Of a stretch of 64,000 bases of DNA, positions 1 through 9,328 are shown one piece after another; position 1 is the stretch's first letter; each line of letters begins with the position of its first letter. The position numbers were made by a program, and so were the translations under genes. The stretch comes from Massilia sp. R2A-15 (GTDB lineage Bacteria > Pseudomonadota > Gammaproteobacteria > Burkholderiales > Burkholderiaceae_D): NCBI RefSeq assembly GCF_030704305.1, contig NZ_CP131935.1:4526001-4590000 (forward strand), read 5' to 3'. Under the pieces are notes generated by a model. It had not been told where the DNA came from and made no database searches. It saw only the letters and a list, made by a program, of their open reading frames with translations.

Positions 1-136
1 CGCCATTGCGGTAGCTCGCGCCGCTGCCGACGTCAGCTTCGCGTTCGAGCAGGGTCACGCCATAGCCGGCCTCCAGCAGCCACCAGGCCGATGTCAGTCC
101 AATTACGCCGCCGCCAATTACGATTACTTCCTGCAT
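1..136 (-). CDS. FAD-dependent D-amino-acid dehydrogenase-like protein, N-terminus only
   Basis: The first 45 codons of a gene that runs off the left edge. The start ATG is at 136 and the protein begins MQEVIVIGGGVIGLTSAWW, a Rossmann FAD-binding fold (GGGVIG). It continues with LLEREADVGSGASYRNG, which resembles the N-terminus of DadA-type D-amino-acid dehydrogenases. Such flavoproteins oxidise D-alanine at the inner membrane, which would suit the peptidoglycan-recycling genes nearby, where a D-Ala-D-Ala dipeptidase is encoded. Only the dinucleotide-binding part is visible, so another FAD-dependent amino-acid oxidoreductase cannot be excluded. Confidence 0.6.
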   Translation of the reverse strand, partial: MQEVIVIGGGVIGLTSAWWLLEAGYGVTLLEREADVGSGASYRNG

Positions 137-257
137 GCCGTTTCACGATTCTTATTGGGAGATAGCTGGCCAGCTTAGGTGCTGGTCAACCATCGGGCTA
201 ATGAATGTGCATCGCCCGGTTATAACTAACATTTATGTAATGTCGGGATCATCAATT

Positions 258-1580
258 CTAGTTGCTTAAACCCAATATTGCACCACGGTAAAGTGCGGTG
301 AGGACGCGTTCCTCGAAGCGCGCCATCGACGAGTGGGCGCCGCGCCGGGTTTCCGGGTCGGCCGAGGTGCCGCCGACCAGAACCACCATGCCGTTTTTGG
401 TGGCCGGATCGAACACGAAGGTCGATACCAGGCCGTAGGCGTCGCCATGGTGGCCGAGTCCGGCAAAGCCGCCGCCGTCCACCAGCGCGATGCCGGCCTG
501 GTCGGGGAACTGCTGGTTGCCCAGGCCCCAGCAGTTGAACAGGCCGCGGTAGGTGTCGCCGTTCTTGCCGTCGAAGGTCCACTGGCGCTCGAACATGGCT
601 GACAGCGTGGCCGGCTTGAGGATCCGGCGGCCGTCGATGGCGCCGCCGTTCATCATCATCTGCATCACGCGGCCCATGTCGCGGGCCGAGATGCGCAAGC
701 CGCCGGTGGGGCTGAACGACGTCGCGTTGGTGCCCGGGACGTAGCGCTCGATGCCGGCCGGCGGCGTGGGCGCGCGGGTGCTGTAGTCGTCCACCTGGGC
801 GATCCATGGACCGGCGCTGTCCCACACTTCGGTGTCGGTAGTGCGCTTGCGGTAGATAGTGGCGACGTTGGCCAGGTCTTCCGGCGAAAATTCCGACGGG
901 TTGTAGCCGCCGTGCAGGCCCATCGGATCGAGCAGCAGGCGCTTCATCAGGCGGTCGAAACGCTCGCCTGTGACGCGCTCCATCAGGGTGCCGATTACGC
1001 CCCAGTTCAGGTTGCAGTAGTTGAAGTACTGTCCCGGTCCGGCATTTTTCGCCCACGCGCCCGGCGTAATGGCGGACGACAGCGCGGTGTCCAGCGGCCA
1101 GAAATAGCCGGCCTCGTCGCGCAGCGAGGAGGTGTGGGTCAGCAGCGTGCGCAGGGTCACCGGCTGGTCCGGGAAGTTCGGATTGCGGAGGGTGAAGCCT
1201 AAGTGAGCGCTCACATCGGCGTCCAGCGCGACCTTGCCGTCTTCGACCAGCCGCATCAGGCCGAGCGTGGTCATCATCTTCGAGATCGAAGCGATGCGGT
1301 ACATGGTGCGCTCGTCGGCCGGGCGGCTTGGCGCGGCGGCGGTGGCGAGGAAGCGATGGCCGAACTGGCGCTGGTAGACCGGCTTGCCGGCGCGGATCGC
1401 CAGCACCGACAGGCTGGCCATCTGGCAGGCCGGGTCGCCGGCGATGTCCGATAACTCGCGGTCGAGCGCGCCGAACGGATTGCCGGCGATCGGATTGCCG
1501 GCGAGCGGCGCGGCGCGCAGGAGGTGGCTCATCCCGCCCATCAGGGCGAGTCCCAGCAAAGTGCGCCTGGTGTGTTTCAT
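258..1580 (-). CDS. Exported serine hydrolase, class C beta-lactamase/esterase fold
   Basis: A 440-residue protein of the beta-lactamase-related serine hydrolase family (class C beta-lactamase, DD-peptidase and EstB-type esterases). The N-terminus has a twin arginine followed by a hydrophobic stretch (TRRTLLGLALMGG), suggesting Tat export. The nucleophile motif SxxK is SISK at about residues 98-101, the YxN motif is YCN at 188-190, and a late HHGDAYG matches the third active-site element (HxG in place of KTG). It is transcribed away from the murQ regulator, with about 200 bases between them. The family does not distinguish beta-lactamase, carboxypeptidase and esterase, so the substrate is unknown; a cell-wall peptide is plausible from context only. 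Confidence 0.8.
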   Translation of the reverse strand: MKHTRRTLLGLALMGGMSHLLRAAPLAGNPIAGNPFGALDRELSDIAGDPACQMASLSVLAIRAGKPVYQRQFGHRFLATAAAPSRPADERTMYRIASISKMMTTLGLMRLVEDGKVALDADVSAHLGFTLRNPNFPDQPVTLRTLLTHTSSLRDEAGYFWPLDTALSSAITPGAWAKNAGPGQYFNYCNLNWGVIGTLMERVTGERFDRLMKRLLLDPMGLHGGYNPSEFSPEDLANVATIYRKRTTDTEVWDSAGPWIAQVDDYSTRAPTPPAGIERYVPGTNATSFSPTGGLRISARDMGRVMQMMMNGGAIDGRRILKPATLSAMFERQWTFDGKNGDTYRGLFNCWGLGNQQFPDQAGIALVDGGGFAGLGHHGDAYGLVSTFVFDPATKNGMVVLVGGTSADPETRRGAHSSMARFEERVLTALYRGAILGLSN

Positions 1581-1789
1581 TCTGGCTTGTCCCTGTATCC
1601 CGTCTGCAACAGACGAGGTTTTTTCTTGCAGGATACGGGCTCGATTCGCTCCGATCCAATGAATTGAAGTAAATGCAGCATAACCTTTTGATATGCTTGC
1701 AATGCTTGCCGCCCGATCAGACCAATGCGGCTAAAATATGCGGCAAAATGCGCGCCTGCCAATGACGCCGACCGATCGAAAGACATTCA

Positions 1790-2530
1790 ATGAGTAATAC
1801 CAGTACCGATTTCCGCGCCGATTCGAACGACAATTCGCCGCTGTACATGCAGGTGGCGCGCAAGCTCATCGCCGATGTGCGCGAAGGCCGCTACCAGGTG
1901 GACCAGGCGCTGCCGTCCGAGCGCCTGCTGTCCGAGCAGCTCGACGTCTCGCGCGTGACCGCGCGCAAGGCGATCGACCAGCTGGTCGGCCAGGGACTGG
2001 TGGTGCGCCGCCGCGGCTCCGGCAATTACATCGCGCCGCGCATCGAGCAGCCGCTGTCGAACCTGTCGAGCTTTTCCGAGCAGCTGATGCAGCGCGGCTA
2101 CCGCCCCAGCTCGCAGTGGCTGAAGCGCGCCATCGTGGTGGCCGCCGCCGACGAGCAGCTCAGCCTGGGCCTGTCGCCGCACACCCGCGTCGCGCGCCTC
2201 GAGCGCCTGCGCCTGGCCGACGACGTGGTAATGGCCTACGAAATCAGCGTGATCCCGGCCGCCGTGCTGCCGCGCCCGGAAATGGTCGGCGGTTCGCTGT
2301 ACGAGCACCTGGGCCGGTCCGGCCACCTGCCGGTGCGCGCGCTGCAGCACATCCGCGCGATGAACGCACCGGCGCTGCTGGCGTCTCAGCTCGGCATCCC
2401 GGAAGGCCAGGCGGTGCTGTTCATCACCCGCATCGGCTACCTCGAATCGGGCCAGGCGGTGGAGCTGACGCATTCGTATTGCCGCAGCGACCATTATGAC
2501 TTTGTGGCGGAAATGCGACGCGCTTCATAA
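1790..2530 (+). CDS. GntR-family regulator with UTRA domain (amino-sugar type)
   Basis: A 246-residue HutC-subfamily repressor. Residues about 17-80 are the GntR winged helix (SPLYMQVARKLIADVREG, then PSERLLSEQLDVSRVTARKAI). Residues about 95-240 are a UTRA ligand-binding domain. HutC-type regulators of this kind (NagR/NagQ/PhnF) often sense phosphorylated sugars. It sits directly upstream of murQ and the rest of the recycling operon in the same direction, so it is the likely regulator, with MurNAc-6P or GlcNAc-6P as the probable signal; that is inference. The 91-base gap to murQ carries a repeated TGGTA that could be its site. Confidence 0.85.
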   Translation: MSNTSTDFRADSNDNSPLYMQVARKLIADVREGRYQVDQALPSERLLSEQLDVSRVTARKAIDQLVGQGLVVRRRGSGNYIAPRIEQPLSNLSSFSEQLMQRGYRPSSQWLKRAIVVAAADEQLSLGLSPHTRVARLERLRLADDVVMAYEISVIPAAVLPRPEMVGGSLYEHLGRSGHLPVRALQHIRAMNAPALLASQLGIPEGQAVLFITRIGYLESGQAVELTHSYCRSDHYDFVAEMRRAS

Positions 2531-2579
2531 CCCTGCGGAATGCCTTGACCCGATCCTTTCATGGGATTGCCCGGGAGGT

Positions 2580-2595
2580 TGGTATTACACTGGTA
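2580..2595 (+). promoter_or_regulatory. Possible operator: TGGTA direct repeat before murQ
   Basis: TGGTA occurs at 2580-2584 and again at 2591-2595, an 11-base period that puts both copies on the same DNA face, 26 bases before the murQ ATG. TGGT half-sites are common for NagR-like GntR proteins, but here they are direct rather than inverted, so the assignment is tentative. Confidence 0.25.
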
Positions 2596-2620
2596 GCATC
2601 GAACCCAATGTCAGACGGCG

Positions 2621-3502
2621 ATGTTAAAAACTGAAACCCCTTCCCAGGACCACGCGCAGCTGGACCAGTATCCGACCACGGAGCTGATCAACGCGCTGGT
2701 GGACGACCAGCAGAACGCCGTGCGCGCCGTGCGCGCCGCGTCGCCGCGCATCGCCGCCGCCGTCACCGCCGCCGTGCCGCGCATCGAAGCGGGCGGTCGC
2801 CTGATCTACGTCGGCGCCGGCACCTCGGGCCGCCTGGGCCTGCTCGACAGCGTGGAACTGTATCCGACCTTCTCGTGGCCGCAAGAGCGCGCGCTGGCGC
2901 TGCTGGCCGGCGGCAGCAAGGCGCTGTACGTCGCCGTCGAAGGCGCCGAGGATGACCTCGAGCAAGGCGCGGCCGATCTGCGCGCCACCAACCCGACCCC
3001 GAACGACGTGGTGCTGCTGCTGGCCGCATCCGGCGGCACCCCGTACGTGCTGGGCGCGCTGCGCGCCGCGCGTGAAATCGGCGCGCTGACGGTGGGCTTC
3101 GCCAACAACGTCGATGCGCCAGTCGCCAACGAAGCCGAGATCGGCGTCACCCTGGACACCGGATCCGAGCTGATCTCGGGCAGCACGCGCCTGAAGGCAG
3201 GCACCTCGCAGAAAATCGCCCTGAATACGTTCTCCAGCGCATTAATGGTGCGTTTGAACAAGGTTTATGGCAACCTGATGGTAGACTTGAAGCCGACCAA
3301 CGCCAAGCTGGTGAAGCGCGCAGTGACCCTGACGATGATTGCGACGGGCGCCGACGAGCCCGCAGCCCGCGCCGCGCTGGAGCAGTGCGATTTCCACGTC
3401 AAGGTCGCCATCGTGGCCCTGTCCAAACAAACCAGTATCGATCAGGCCCGGGCATTGCTCGAGGCGGCGCGCGGCAGCGTGCGCCAGGCGCTCGCCGCGT
3501 AA
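2621..3502 (+). CDS. murQ: N-acetylmuramic acid 6-phosphate etherase MurQ
   Basis: A 293-residue SIS-domain protein close to the usual MurQ length. MurQ cleaves the D-lactyl ether of MurNAc-6-phosphate, giving GlcNAc-6-phosphate and D-lactate in the cytoplasm, the committed step of MurNAc recovery. The phosphosugar loop (YVGAGTSGRLG, about 63-73), the acidic active-site region (SVEL, Glu79; VEGAEDD, about 106-112) and the conserved GSTRLKAGTSQK are present. It is the first structural gene after the GntR regulator and is followed by an AmpG-like permease 45 bases later. No clear Shine-Dalgarno precedes the ATG, but the N-terminus aligns with the family. Confidence 0.93.
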   Translation: MLKTETPSQDHAQLDQYPTTELINALVDDQQNAVRAVRAASPRIAAAVTAAVPRIEAGGRLIYVGAGTSGRLGLLDSVELYPTFSWPQERALALLAGGSKALYVAVEGAEDDLEQGAADLRATNPTPNDVVLLLAASGGTPYVLGALRAAREIGALTVGFANNVDAPVANEAEIGVTLDTGSELISGSTRLKAGTSQKIALNTFSSALMVRLNKVYGNLMVDLKPTNAKLVKRAVTLTMIATGADEPAARAALEQCDFHVKVAIVALSKQTSIDQARALLEAARGSVRQALAA

Positions 3503-3547
3503 CCGGGCGGCGCCCGGCGCCCTGTGCCGCGCGATCACGAAAGTTTT

Positions 3548-4813
3548 ATGCAAACATCGCAAGTGAAGAGTCCGTGGCTGTGGGTGCCGTCGCTGTATTT
3601 CGGCCAGGCCATTCCGTACGTGGTCGTCATGATGCTGTCTGTGATCATGTACAAGGCCAACGGCATTTCCAACACCGACATCGCGCTGTACACCAGCTGG
3701 CTGTACCTGCCGTGGGTGATCAAGCCGCTGTGGTCGCCCTTCGTCGACATGTTCCGCACCAAGCGCTTCTGGATCGTCGGCCTGCAGCTGCTGATCGGCG
3801 CCGCGCTCGGCCTGGTCGCGCTGACCATGCACCTGCCCACCTTCTTCCAGATGAGCCTGGCCGTGCTGTGGCTGATGGCGTTCAGCTCGGCCACCCATGA
3901 CATCGCCGCCGACGGCTTCTACATGCTGGGCCTGCGCCAGCAGCACCAGGCCGCGTTCGTCGGCGTGCGCAGCACCTTTTACCGGCTTGGCATGCTGGCC
4001 GGCCAGGGTGCGCTGGTCTTCCTCGCCGGCCAGCTGACCGAACGCACCGGCGACGTGCGCTTCGCCTGGTCGGTGGTGTTCTTCGTGCTGGCCGCGATGT
4101 TCCTGGCGCTGTGCGTCTATCACCACTTCATGCTGCCGCGCCCGGCGGAGGACCACGCGGTAACGAAGGGCGGCAACCCGCTGGGCGAATTCTTCGCCAC
4201 CTTCGGCGCCTTCTTCAGGAAACGCGAAATCTGGCTGATCCTTGGTTTCATCCTGACCTTCCGCCTGGGCGAGTCGCAGCTGCTGAAACTGGCCGCGCCC
4301 TTCCTGATGGACCCGGTCGCCAAGGGCGGCCTGGGCCTGACTACTTCGCAGGTGGGCGTGGCCTACAGCACCGTCGGCGTGATCGCGCTGACCCTGGGCG
4401 GCCTGCTCGGCGGCTACGTGATTTCGCGCCTGGGCCTGAAGCGCTGCCTGTGGCTGATGGTGCTGGCCGTGCACATCCCCGACCTCGTGTTCGTGTACCT
4501 GGCCAGCGCGCAGCCGCAGAATTTCTACCTGATCTGCACCTCGCTGGCGCTGGAGCAGTTCGGCTACGGCTTCGGCTTCACCGCCATGATGATGTACATG
4601 ATCATGGTCGCGGAAGGCGAGCACAAGACCGCGCACTACGCGATCTGCACCGGCCTGATGGCGCTCGGCATGATGGTGCCCGGCATGGTCAGCGGCAAGA
4701 TCCAGGAAATCCTCGGCTACCAGCACTTCTTCATCTACGTCTGCCTGATGACGATCCCGGCCTTCATCATGGCCGCGCTGGTGAAGATCGACCCGGAATT
4801 CGGCAAGAAATGA
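3548..4813 (+). CDS. AmpG-like muropeptide MFS permease
   Basis: A 421-residue polytopic protein of the AmpG branch of the major facilitator superfamily. AmpG imports GlcNAc-anhydroMurNAc peptides across the inner membrane. The N-terminus SLYFGQAIPYVVVMMLSVIM, the loop WLYLPWVIKPLWSPFVDMF and the HDIAADGF motif are typical. An ATG 24 bases upstream (3524) is possible, but 3548 gives the usual short N-terminus. The stop codon overlaps the next start (ATGA at 4810-4813), so the two are translationally coupled. It is shorter than enteric AmpG (about 490 residues) and lacks the C-terminal extra helices. Placement between murQ and nagX supports transport of muropeptides or free amino sugars. Confidence 0.82.
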   Translation: MQTSQVKSPWLWVPSLYFGQAIPYVVVMMLSVIMYKANGISNTDIALYTSWLYLPWVIKPLWSPFVDMFRTKRFWIVGLQLLIGAALGLVALTMHLPTFFQMSLAVLWLMAFSSATHDIAADGFYMLGLRQQHQAAFVGVRSTFYRLGMLAGQGALVFLAGQLTERTGDVRFAWSVVFFVLAAMFLALCVYHHFMLPRPAEDHAVTKGGNPLGEFFATFGAFFRKREIWLILGFILTFRLGESQLLKLAAPFLMDPVAKGGLGLTTSQVGVAYSTVGVIALTLGGLLGGYVISRLGLKRCLWLMVLAVHIPDLVFVYLASAQPQNFYLICTSLALEQFGYGFGFTAMMMYMIMVAEGEHKTAHYAICTGLMALGMMVPGMVSGKIQEILGYQHFFIYVCLMTIPAFIMAALVKIDPEFGKK

Positions 4814-5946
4814 ACTTCGGACGGCTGAACTCGCTCGACGCCTTCCGCGGCTTCACCATCGCCGCCATGCTGCTGGTGAACAACCCGGGCGACTGGAACA
4901 ACCTGTATCCCCAGCTGGAACACGCGAAGTGGAACGGCTGGACCTTCACCGACACCATCTTCCCGTTCTTCCTGTTCATCGGCGGCGTGTCGATGGCACT
5001 GTCGCTGGGGCGCCTGGCGGCCGCCGGCGCCGACAAGCCGCGCCTGCTGCGCAAGCTGGCCCTGCGCGCCCTGCTGATCTTCGCGATCGGCTTCGCGCTG
5101 AACGTAGTCCCGTATTTCAACTGGCCGATCGTGCGCATTCCCGGCGTGCTGCAGCGCATCGCGATCTGCACGCTGCTGGCCGCGCCGATCGTGGTGTATT
5201 GCAGCTGGCGCCAGCAGCTGGCGTGGATTGTGGGCCTCCTGGCCGCGTACTCGGTGTTGATGCTTTACGTGCCGGTGCCGGAGTTCGGCGCCGGCGTGCT
5301 CGAGCCGGGCAAGGACATCGGCGCTTATCTCGACCGCCTGCTGCTCGGCAAGCACCTGTGGATCCAGTCGAAGACGTGGGACCCGGAAGGCTTCGTCTCC
5401 ACCCTGCCGGCATTGGGCAGCCAGCTGATCGGCGTGCTGGCGGGCCGCTGGCTGTTGAGCAGTGCGCCGCGCACCGAGCAGACCGTCTGGATGCTCCTGA
5501 TCGGCCTCTTGCTGCTGGCGCTGGGCTCCATCCTCGACGCGATCCTCATGCCGATCAACAAGAGCCTGTGGACGCCGTCGTTCTGCCTGTTCATGAGCGG
5601 CTGGGCGCTGGTGGCGTTTTCGGCGTTCTACTGGCTGCTGGATGTGAACCCGAGCGCCGCGGTGCGCGAAGCGGCCGGCCGCTGGAGCAAGCCCTTCGTC
5701 ATCTACGGCATGAACGCGCTGTTCATTTTCGCGCTGTCGGGCCTGATCGCCAAGATGCTCGGCTTTATCGAATTCGCCCAGCCGGACGGCAGCAAGGTCT
5801 CGCTCGGCAAGCTGCTGTACGCGCCGGTCAAGGCGCTGCCGATCGCGCCGGTCAACACCTCGCTGCTGTACGCCCTGCTGTTCAACGCCTTCATGTTCAG
5901 CATCGCCTGGCTCATGTGGCGCAAGAAATGGTTCGTCAAAGTCTAG
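4810..5946 (+). CDS. nagX: NagX-like membrane acyltransferase-family protein
   Basis: A 378-residue integral membrane protein of the COG4299/NagX family, related to eukaryotic heparan-alpha-glucosaminide N-acetyltransferase. It opens with LNSLDAFRGFTIAAMLLVNN, the family signature, and has about ten hydrophobic segments, with FFLFIGGVSMALS near residue 60. NagX proteins are recurrent members of bacterial GlcNAc regulons and have been predicted to be GlcNAc transporters or transmembrane acetyltransferases; the activity is not settled. The ATG overlaps the permease stop by four bases. Its place in a MurNAc operon suggests handling of amino sugars at the inner membrane. Confidence 0.8.
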   Translation: MNFGRLNSLDAFRGFTIAAMLLVNNPGDWNNLYPQLEHAKWNGWTFTDTIFPFFLFIGGVSMALSLGRLAAAGADKPRLLRKLALRALLIFAIGFALNVVPYFNWPIVRIPGVLQRIAICTLLAAPIVVYCSWRQQLAWIVGLLAAYSVLMLYVPVPEFGAGVLEPGKDIGAYLDRLLLGKHLWIQSKTWDPEGFVSTLPALGSQLIGVLAGRWLLSSAPRTEQTVWMLLIGLLLLALGSILDAILMPINKSLWTPSFCLFMSGWALVAFSAFYWLLDVNPSAAVREAAGRWSKPFVIYGMNALFIFALSGLIAKMLGFIEFAQPDGSKVSLGKLLYAPVKALPIAPVNTSLLYALLFNAFMFSIAWLMWRKKWFVKV

Positions 5947-5962
5947 ATTCCCGGGAGTCGAT

Positions 5963-7522
5963 TTGCCTCATTTGAAAAAACGCGCACTCGTGCTGGCCGC
6001 CATGGCCGCCCTGCTGGCCAGCTGCACCACCATCAAGAAGCCATCCGCGCCGGTGGTGTCCGCGCCAACCGAATTGCCGCCGGCGTCGCCGCATGAATTC
6101 CGCGCCGCCTGGGTCTCGACCGTCGCCAACATCGACTGGCCGACAAAGCAGAACCTGAACGCCGCGCAGCAGCAGGCCGAAGCGATCGCGATCCTGGATC
6201 GCGCCAAGGCGCTGAACATGAACGCGGTGGTGCTGCAGGTGCGCCCTTCCGCCGACGCGATCTATCCGTCGAAGCTGGAGCCGTGGACCGAGTACCTGAC
6301 CGGCGCGCAAGGCACGCCGCCGCAGCCGATGTACGATCCGCTGGCGTTCTGGGTCGCGCAGGCGCATGCGCGCGGGCTGCAGCTGCACGCCTGGTTCAAT
6401 CCCTACCGCGCGCGCCACCCTGGCGCGAAGTCGCCGCTGGCCGCCAATCACATCGCGAAGACCAATCCGGCCGCGGTGAAAACCTACGGCAAGCACTTGT
6501 GGATGGACCCGGCCGAGGATTCGGCGTCGAAGCAGACCCTGGACGTGGTGCTCGACGTGGTGCGCCGCTACGACATCGACGGCGTGCACATCGACGACTA
6601 TTTCTACCCGTACCCGATCGAGGCGCCGAACGCCGAGGGCGGCGCGGCCGCGCTGGACGGCAACGGCGCGGCGAAGGCCGAACTGGACTTTCCCGACCAG
6701 CCGGCCTGGCAGCGTTACCTCGCTTCCGGCGGCAAGCTCGACCGCGCATCGTGGCGGCGCCAGAACGTCAACCACTTGATCGAGGCGCTGTACACCGGTA
6801 TCCACAAGGAGAAGAACTGGGTGCTGTTCGGCATCAGCCCGTTTGGCCTGGGCAAGCCGGATCGCCGTCCGGCCGGCATCATGGGCTTTTCCCAGTACGA
6901 CAAGCTGTACGCCGACGCCGAGCTGTGGCTCGAATCGGGCTGGCTCGACTACCTGTCGCCGCAGCTGTACTGGGCGATCGACCAGAAGCCGCAGGCCTAT
7001 GACGTGCTGCTCGATTACTGGATCGCGCAGAACCGCAAGGGCCGCCACATCTGGCCGGGCCTGTTCACCAGCCGGATCGGCGCGCCGAGCAAGGATTATC
7101 CGCCGGCGGAGATCATCGATCAGATCAAGGTGACCCACGCGCGTCCTGGCGCGACCGGCCACGTGCATTTCAGCATGGCCGCGCTGATGGAAAACCGCAA
7201 GGGCATCAGCGACCAGCTGAAGGCCGCGCACTACGCCTCGCCGGCGCTGGTGCCTGCGACGCCGTGGCTGGCCGGCGCGAAGCCGGGTGCGCCAGTCGTT
7301 ACCGCGAAACGCGAAGCGGGCGCGGTCAGCCTGAAACTCGCGCCGGGCAAGGGCGATGCGCAGTACGCTATCTGGTCGCGCTACGGCAGCGAGTGGCGCT
7401 TTACCGTGGCGCCGGCCTCGCAGGCGGAAGTGCGCCTGGCGGGCGAGCCGGCCGCGGTGTTCGTCAACGCGGTCGACCGCTTGGGTAACGAAAGCGCGCC
7501 GGTCGCGGTGCTGGGGAAGTAA
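5963..7522 (+). CDS. Family-10-like glycoside hydrolase lipoprotein (GHL10/YngK)
   Basis: A 519-residue secreted lipoprotein starting at TTG 5963, with GGGAG six bases upstream; another TTG lies at 5972. The signal peptide ends in the lipobox LLASC. After it, EFRAAWVSTVANIDWP begins a GHL10 (DUF187, COG1649) barrel running to about residue 410, with the expected AILDRAKALNMNAVVLQVRPSAD. About 100 C-terminal residues resemble a fibronectin-III-like domain. The family is related to YddW/YngK proteins and is thought to act on envelope polysaccharides. It lies 16 bases after nagX and 6 before the kinase gene, so it is within the recycling operon. A peptidoglycan substrate is inferred from this position. 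Confidence 0.85.
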   Translation: MPHLKKRALVLAAMAALLASCTTIKKPSAPVVSAPTELPPASPHEFRAAWVSTVANIDWPTKQNLNAAQQQAEAIAILDRAKALNMNAVVLQVRPSADAIYPSKLEPWTEYLTGAQGTPPQPMYDPLAFWVAQAHARGLQLHAWFNPYRARHPGAKSPLAANHIAKTNPAAVKTYGKHLWMDPAEDSASKQTLDVVLDVVRRYDIDGVHIDDYFYPYPIEAPNAEGGAAALDGNGAAKAELDFPDQPAWQRYLASGGKLDRASWRRQNVNHLIEALYTGIHKEKNWVLFGISPFGLGKPDRRPAGIMGFSQYDKLYADAELWLESGWLDYLSPQLYWAIDQKPQAYDVLLDYWIAQNRKGRHIWPGLFTSRIGAPSKDYPPAEIIDQIKVTHARPGATGHVHFSMAALMENRKGISDQLKAAHYASPALVPATPWLAGAKPGAPVVTAKREAGAVSLKLAPGKGDAQYAIWSRYGSEWRFTVAPASQAEVRLAGEPAAVFVNAVDRLGNESAPVAVLGK

Positions 7523-7528
7523 GAAGTC

Positions 7529-8467
7529 ATGTGGAATCTGGAACTGGAACCCGATAGCACGCTTGGCCTCGGCATCGACGCCGGCGGCACGCAGACGCGC
7601 TGGGCGCTGGCCGAGCCGGACGGCCGCATCGTCGCGGAAGGCCAGGTCGCCGGCCTGTCGGCACTGCAGATGAGCAGCGGCTCGGGACGCCAGGCCGTGT
7701 ACGCCAACTTCGCCATGCTGGCGCAGGCGGTGCTGCAGCACGGCCGCCCCAGCCGGGTGCGCGCCGGCCTGACCGGCTTCGGCGGCGACGGCGAGCAATT
7801 GCAGCGCTGGCTGTCGGAACTGCTGCAGATCCGCACGCGCGCCATCACGCTGTCCAACGATATCGAAATCGCTTACCTCGGCAGCTTTGCGCCGGGCGAA
7901 GGCTACCTGGTGTACGCCGGCACCGGCTCGATCGGCGCCTGGATCGATGAGCACCACGTGTTCCATCGCGCGGGCGGGCGCGGCGTCATGCTCGACGACG
8001 GTGGCGGCGGTTTCTGGATCGCGCGCGAAGCCTTGCGCCTGATCTGGCGCAACGAGGACGAGCGCCCCGGCGCCTGGCAGGACTCGCCGATGGCGCGCGC
8101 CGTGTTCGCGCACATTGGCGGCGAAGACTGGTCGCAATCGCGCCAGTTCATCTACGGCCAGGAACGCGGCGAAGTGGGCAAGCTGGCGCTGGCCGTCGCC
8201 GCGACCGCCGACACCGATCCGGCCGCCGCGGCCATCCTGCACAGCGCCGGTGAAGAGCTGGCGCGGCTGGGCAAGGCGCTGATCTCGCGCTTTGGTCCGC
8301 GGCCGGTGGTGCTGGCGGGGCGCGCGTCTGCGCTGCATCCGATCATCCTGCAGACGATGCGCGCCGCGATGCCGGCCGATACCGATCTCACGCAAGCCGT
8401 GGGACAAGCGCACTATGCGGCGGCGCGCATCGCCGCGAAAGAAAACCTTCCACACCAACCTGACTGA
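7529..8467 (+). CDS. BadF/NagK-type amino-sugar kinase
   Basis: A 312-residue ASKHA-fold kinase of the BadF/BadG/BcrA/BcrD ATPase family, which includes N-acetylglucosamine and MurNAc kinases. The phosphate-1 loop LGIDAGGTQTRWALAE lies at about 13-28. The second phosphate loop (YAGTGSIGAW, about 130) and GVMLDDGGGGFWIAREAL (about 152) are conserved. In this pathway it would phosphorylate imported GlcNAc or MurNAc at the 6-hydroxyl, making the MurQ substrate or its product. The gaps on both sides are 5-6 bases, so it is co-transcribed. Whether it prefers GlcNAc or MurNAc cannot be read from the sequence. Confidence 0.83.
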   Translation: MWNLELEPDSTLGLGIDAGGTQTRWALAEPDGRIVAEGQVAGLSALQMSSGSGRQAVYANFAMLAQAVLQHGRPSRVRAGLTGFGGDGEQLQRWLSELLQIRTRAITLSNDIEIAYLGSFAPGEGYLVYAGTGSIGAWIDEHHVFHRAGGRGVMLDDGGGGFWIAREALRLIWRNEDERPGAWQDSPMARAVFAHIGGEDWSQSRQFIYGQERGEVGKLALAVAATADTDPAAAAILHSAGEELARLGKALISRFGPRPVVLAGRASALHPIILQTMRAAMPADTDLTQAVGQAHYAAARIAAKENLPHQPD

Positions 8468-8472
8468 AGCCG

Positions 8473-9273
8473 ATGAAAAAAACACTGCTCGCCACGCTCA
8501 TGATCGCTCTGCTCGCCGGCTGCGCCGCGCCGGGGCCGCGCATCGACCACTCGCTGACCGCCAAGGCGCAGAGCAGCCGTGTCAAGTTCATCATCGTGCA
8601 CTACACGGTGAGCAACCTGCCGGGATCGATCCGGACCCTCACCCAGGAAGGCGTCAGCGCCCACTACCTGCTGACCGACGAGGCCGCGCCGCGCGCGTAC
8701 GCGCTGGTGGACGAGACGCGCCAGGCGAACCACGCCGGCGTGTCGAACTGGAAGAACTACACGCTGCTCAACAGCAGCTCGATCGGCATCGAGATCGTCA
8801 ATCCCGGCTTCACCACCGACGCCAACGGCGTGCGCACCTGGTACCCGTTCCCGCAGGCGCAGATGGACCAGCTGATCCTGCTGCTCAAGGACCTCGTCGC
8901 CAAGCACCACGTGCCGCCCGAGAACATCCTCGGCCACAGCGACATCGCGCCGGGCCGCAAGCAGGATCCGGGACCGATGTTCCCGTGGTTCCAGCTGGCG
9001 CAGGCCGGCCTGATCGTGTGGCCCGACGCGGCGCGCGTGACGGCGGTGCGGCCGCAGTTCGACGCCGCGCTGCCGGATGTGGCATGGTTCCAGAAGCGCC
9101 TGGCGCAGTGGGGCTACGCGACGCCGCAGACCGGCGAGCTCGACCAGGCGACGCGCAACGTGCTGACCTCGTTCCAGATGAAATACCGTCCGGCCATCAT
9201 CGACGGCACGCCGGACGCCGAGACCGCGGCGCTGCTTGACGTGCTGACAACCCCGGCGCCGAAAGCGCCCTGA
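8473..9273 (+). CDS. AmiD/AmpD-like N-acetylmuramoyl-L-alanine amidase lipoprotein
   Basis: A 266-residue amidase_2 (AmpD-fold) protein with a lipoprotein signal (IALLAGC, Cys17), so probably anchored to the outer membrane like E. coli AmiD. Zinc ligands fit His43 (IIVHYT), His155 (ILGHSDIAPG) and Asp165 (RKQDPG), with catalytic Lys163 in AmpD spacing. Residues about 195-255 form a peptidoglycan-binding domain (VAWFQKRLAQWGYATPQTG, then DQATRNVLTSFQ). It cuts the MurNAc-L-Ala bond of muropeptides in the periplasm. As the last gene of the murQ operon, it would feed the sugar branch with stem-free MurNAc. Confidence 0.9.
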   Translation: MKKTLLATLMIALLAGCAAPGPRIDHSLTAKAQSSRVKFIIVHYTVSNLPGSIRTLTQEGVSAHYLLTDEAAPRAYALVDETRQANHAGVSNWKNYTLLNSSSIGIEIVNPGFTTDANGVRTWYPFPQAQMDQLILLLKDLVAKHHVPPENILGHSDIAPGRKQDPGPMFPWFQLAQAGLIVWPDAARVTAVRPQFDAALPDVAWFQKRLAQWGYATPQTGELDQATRNVLTSFQMKYRPAIIDGTPDAETAALLDVLTTPAPKAP

Positions 9274-9328
9274 TTGAACGCGGCGGAGGAATTTTTCCTA
9301 TATGCTGCGAAAAAAGGAAGGATAGGAC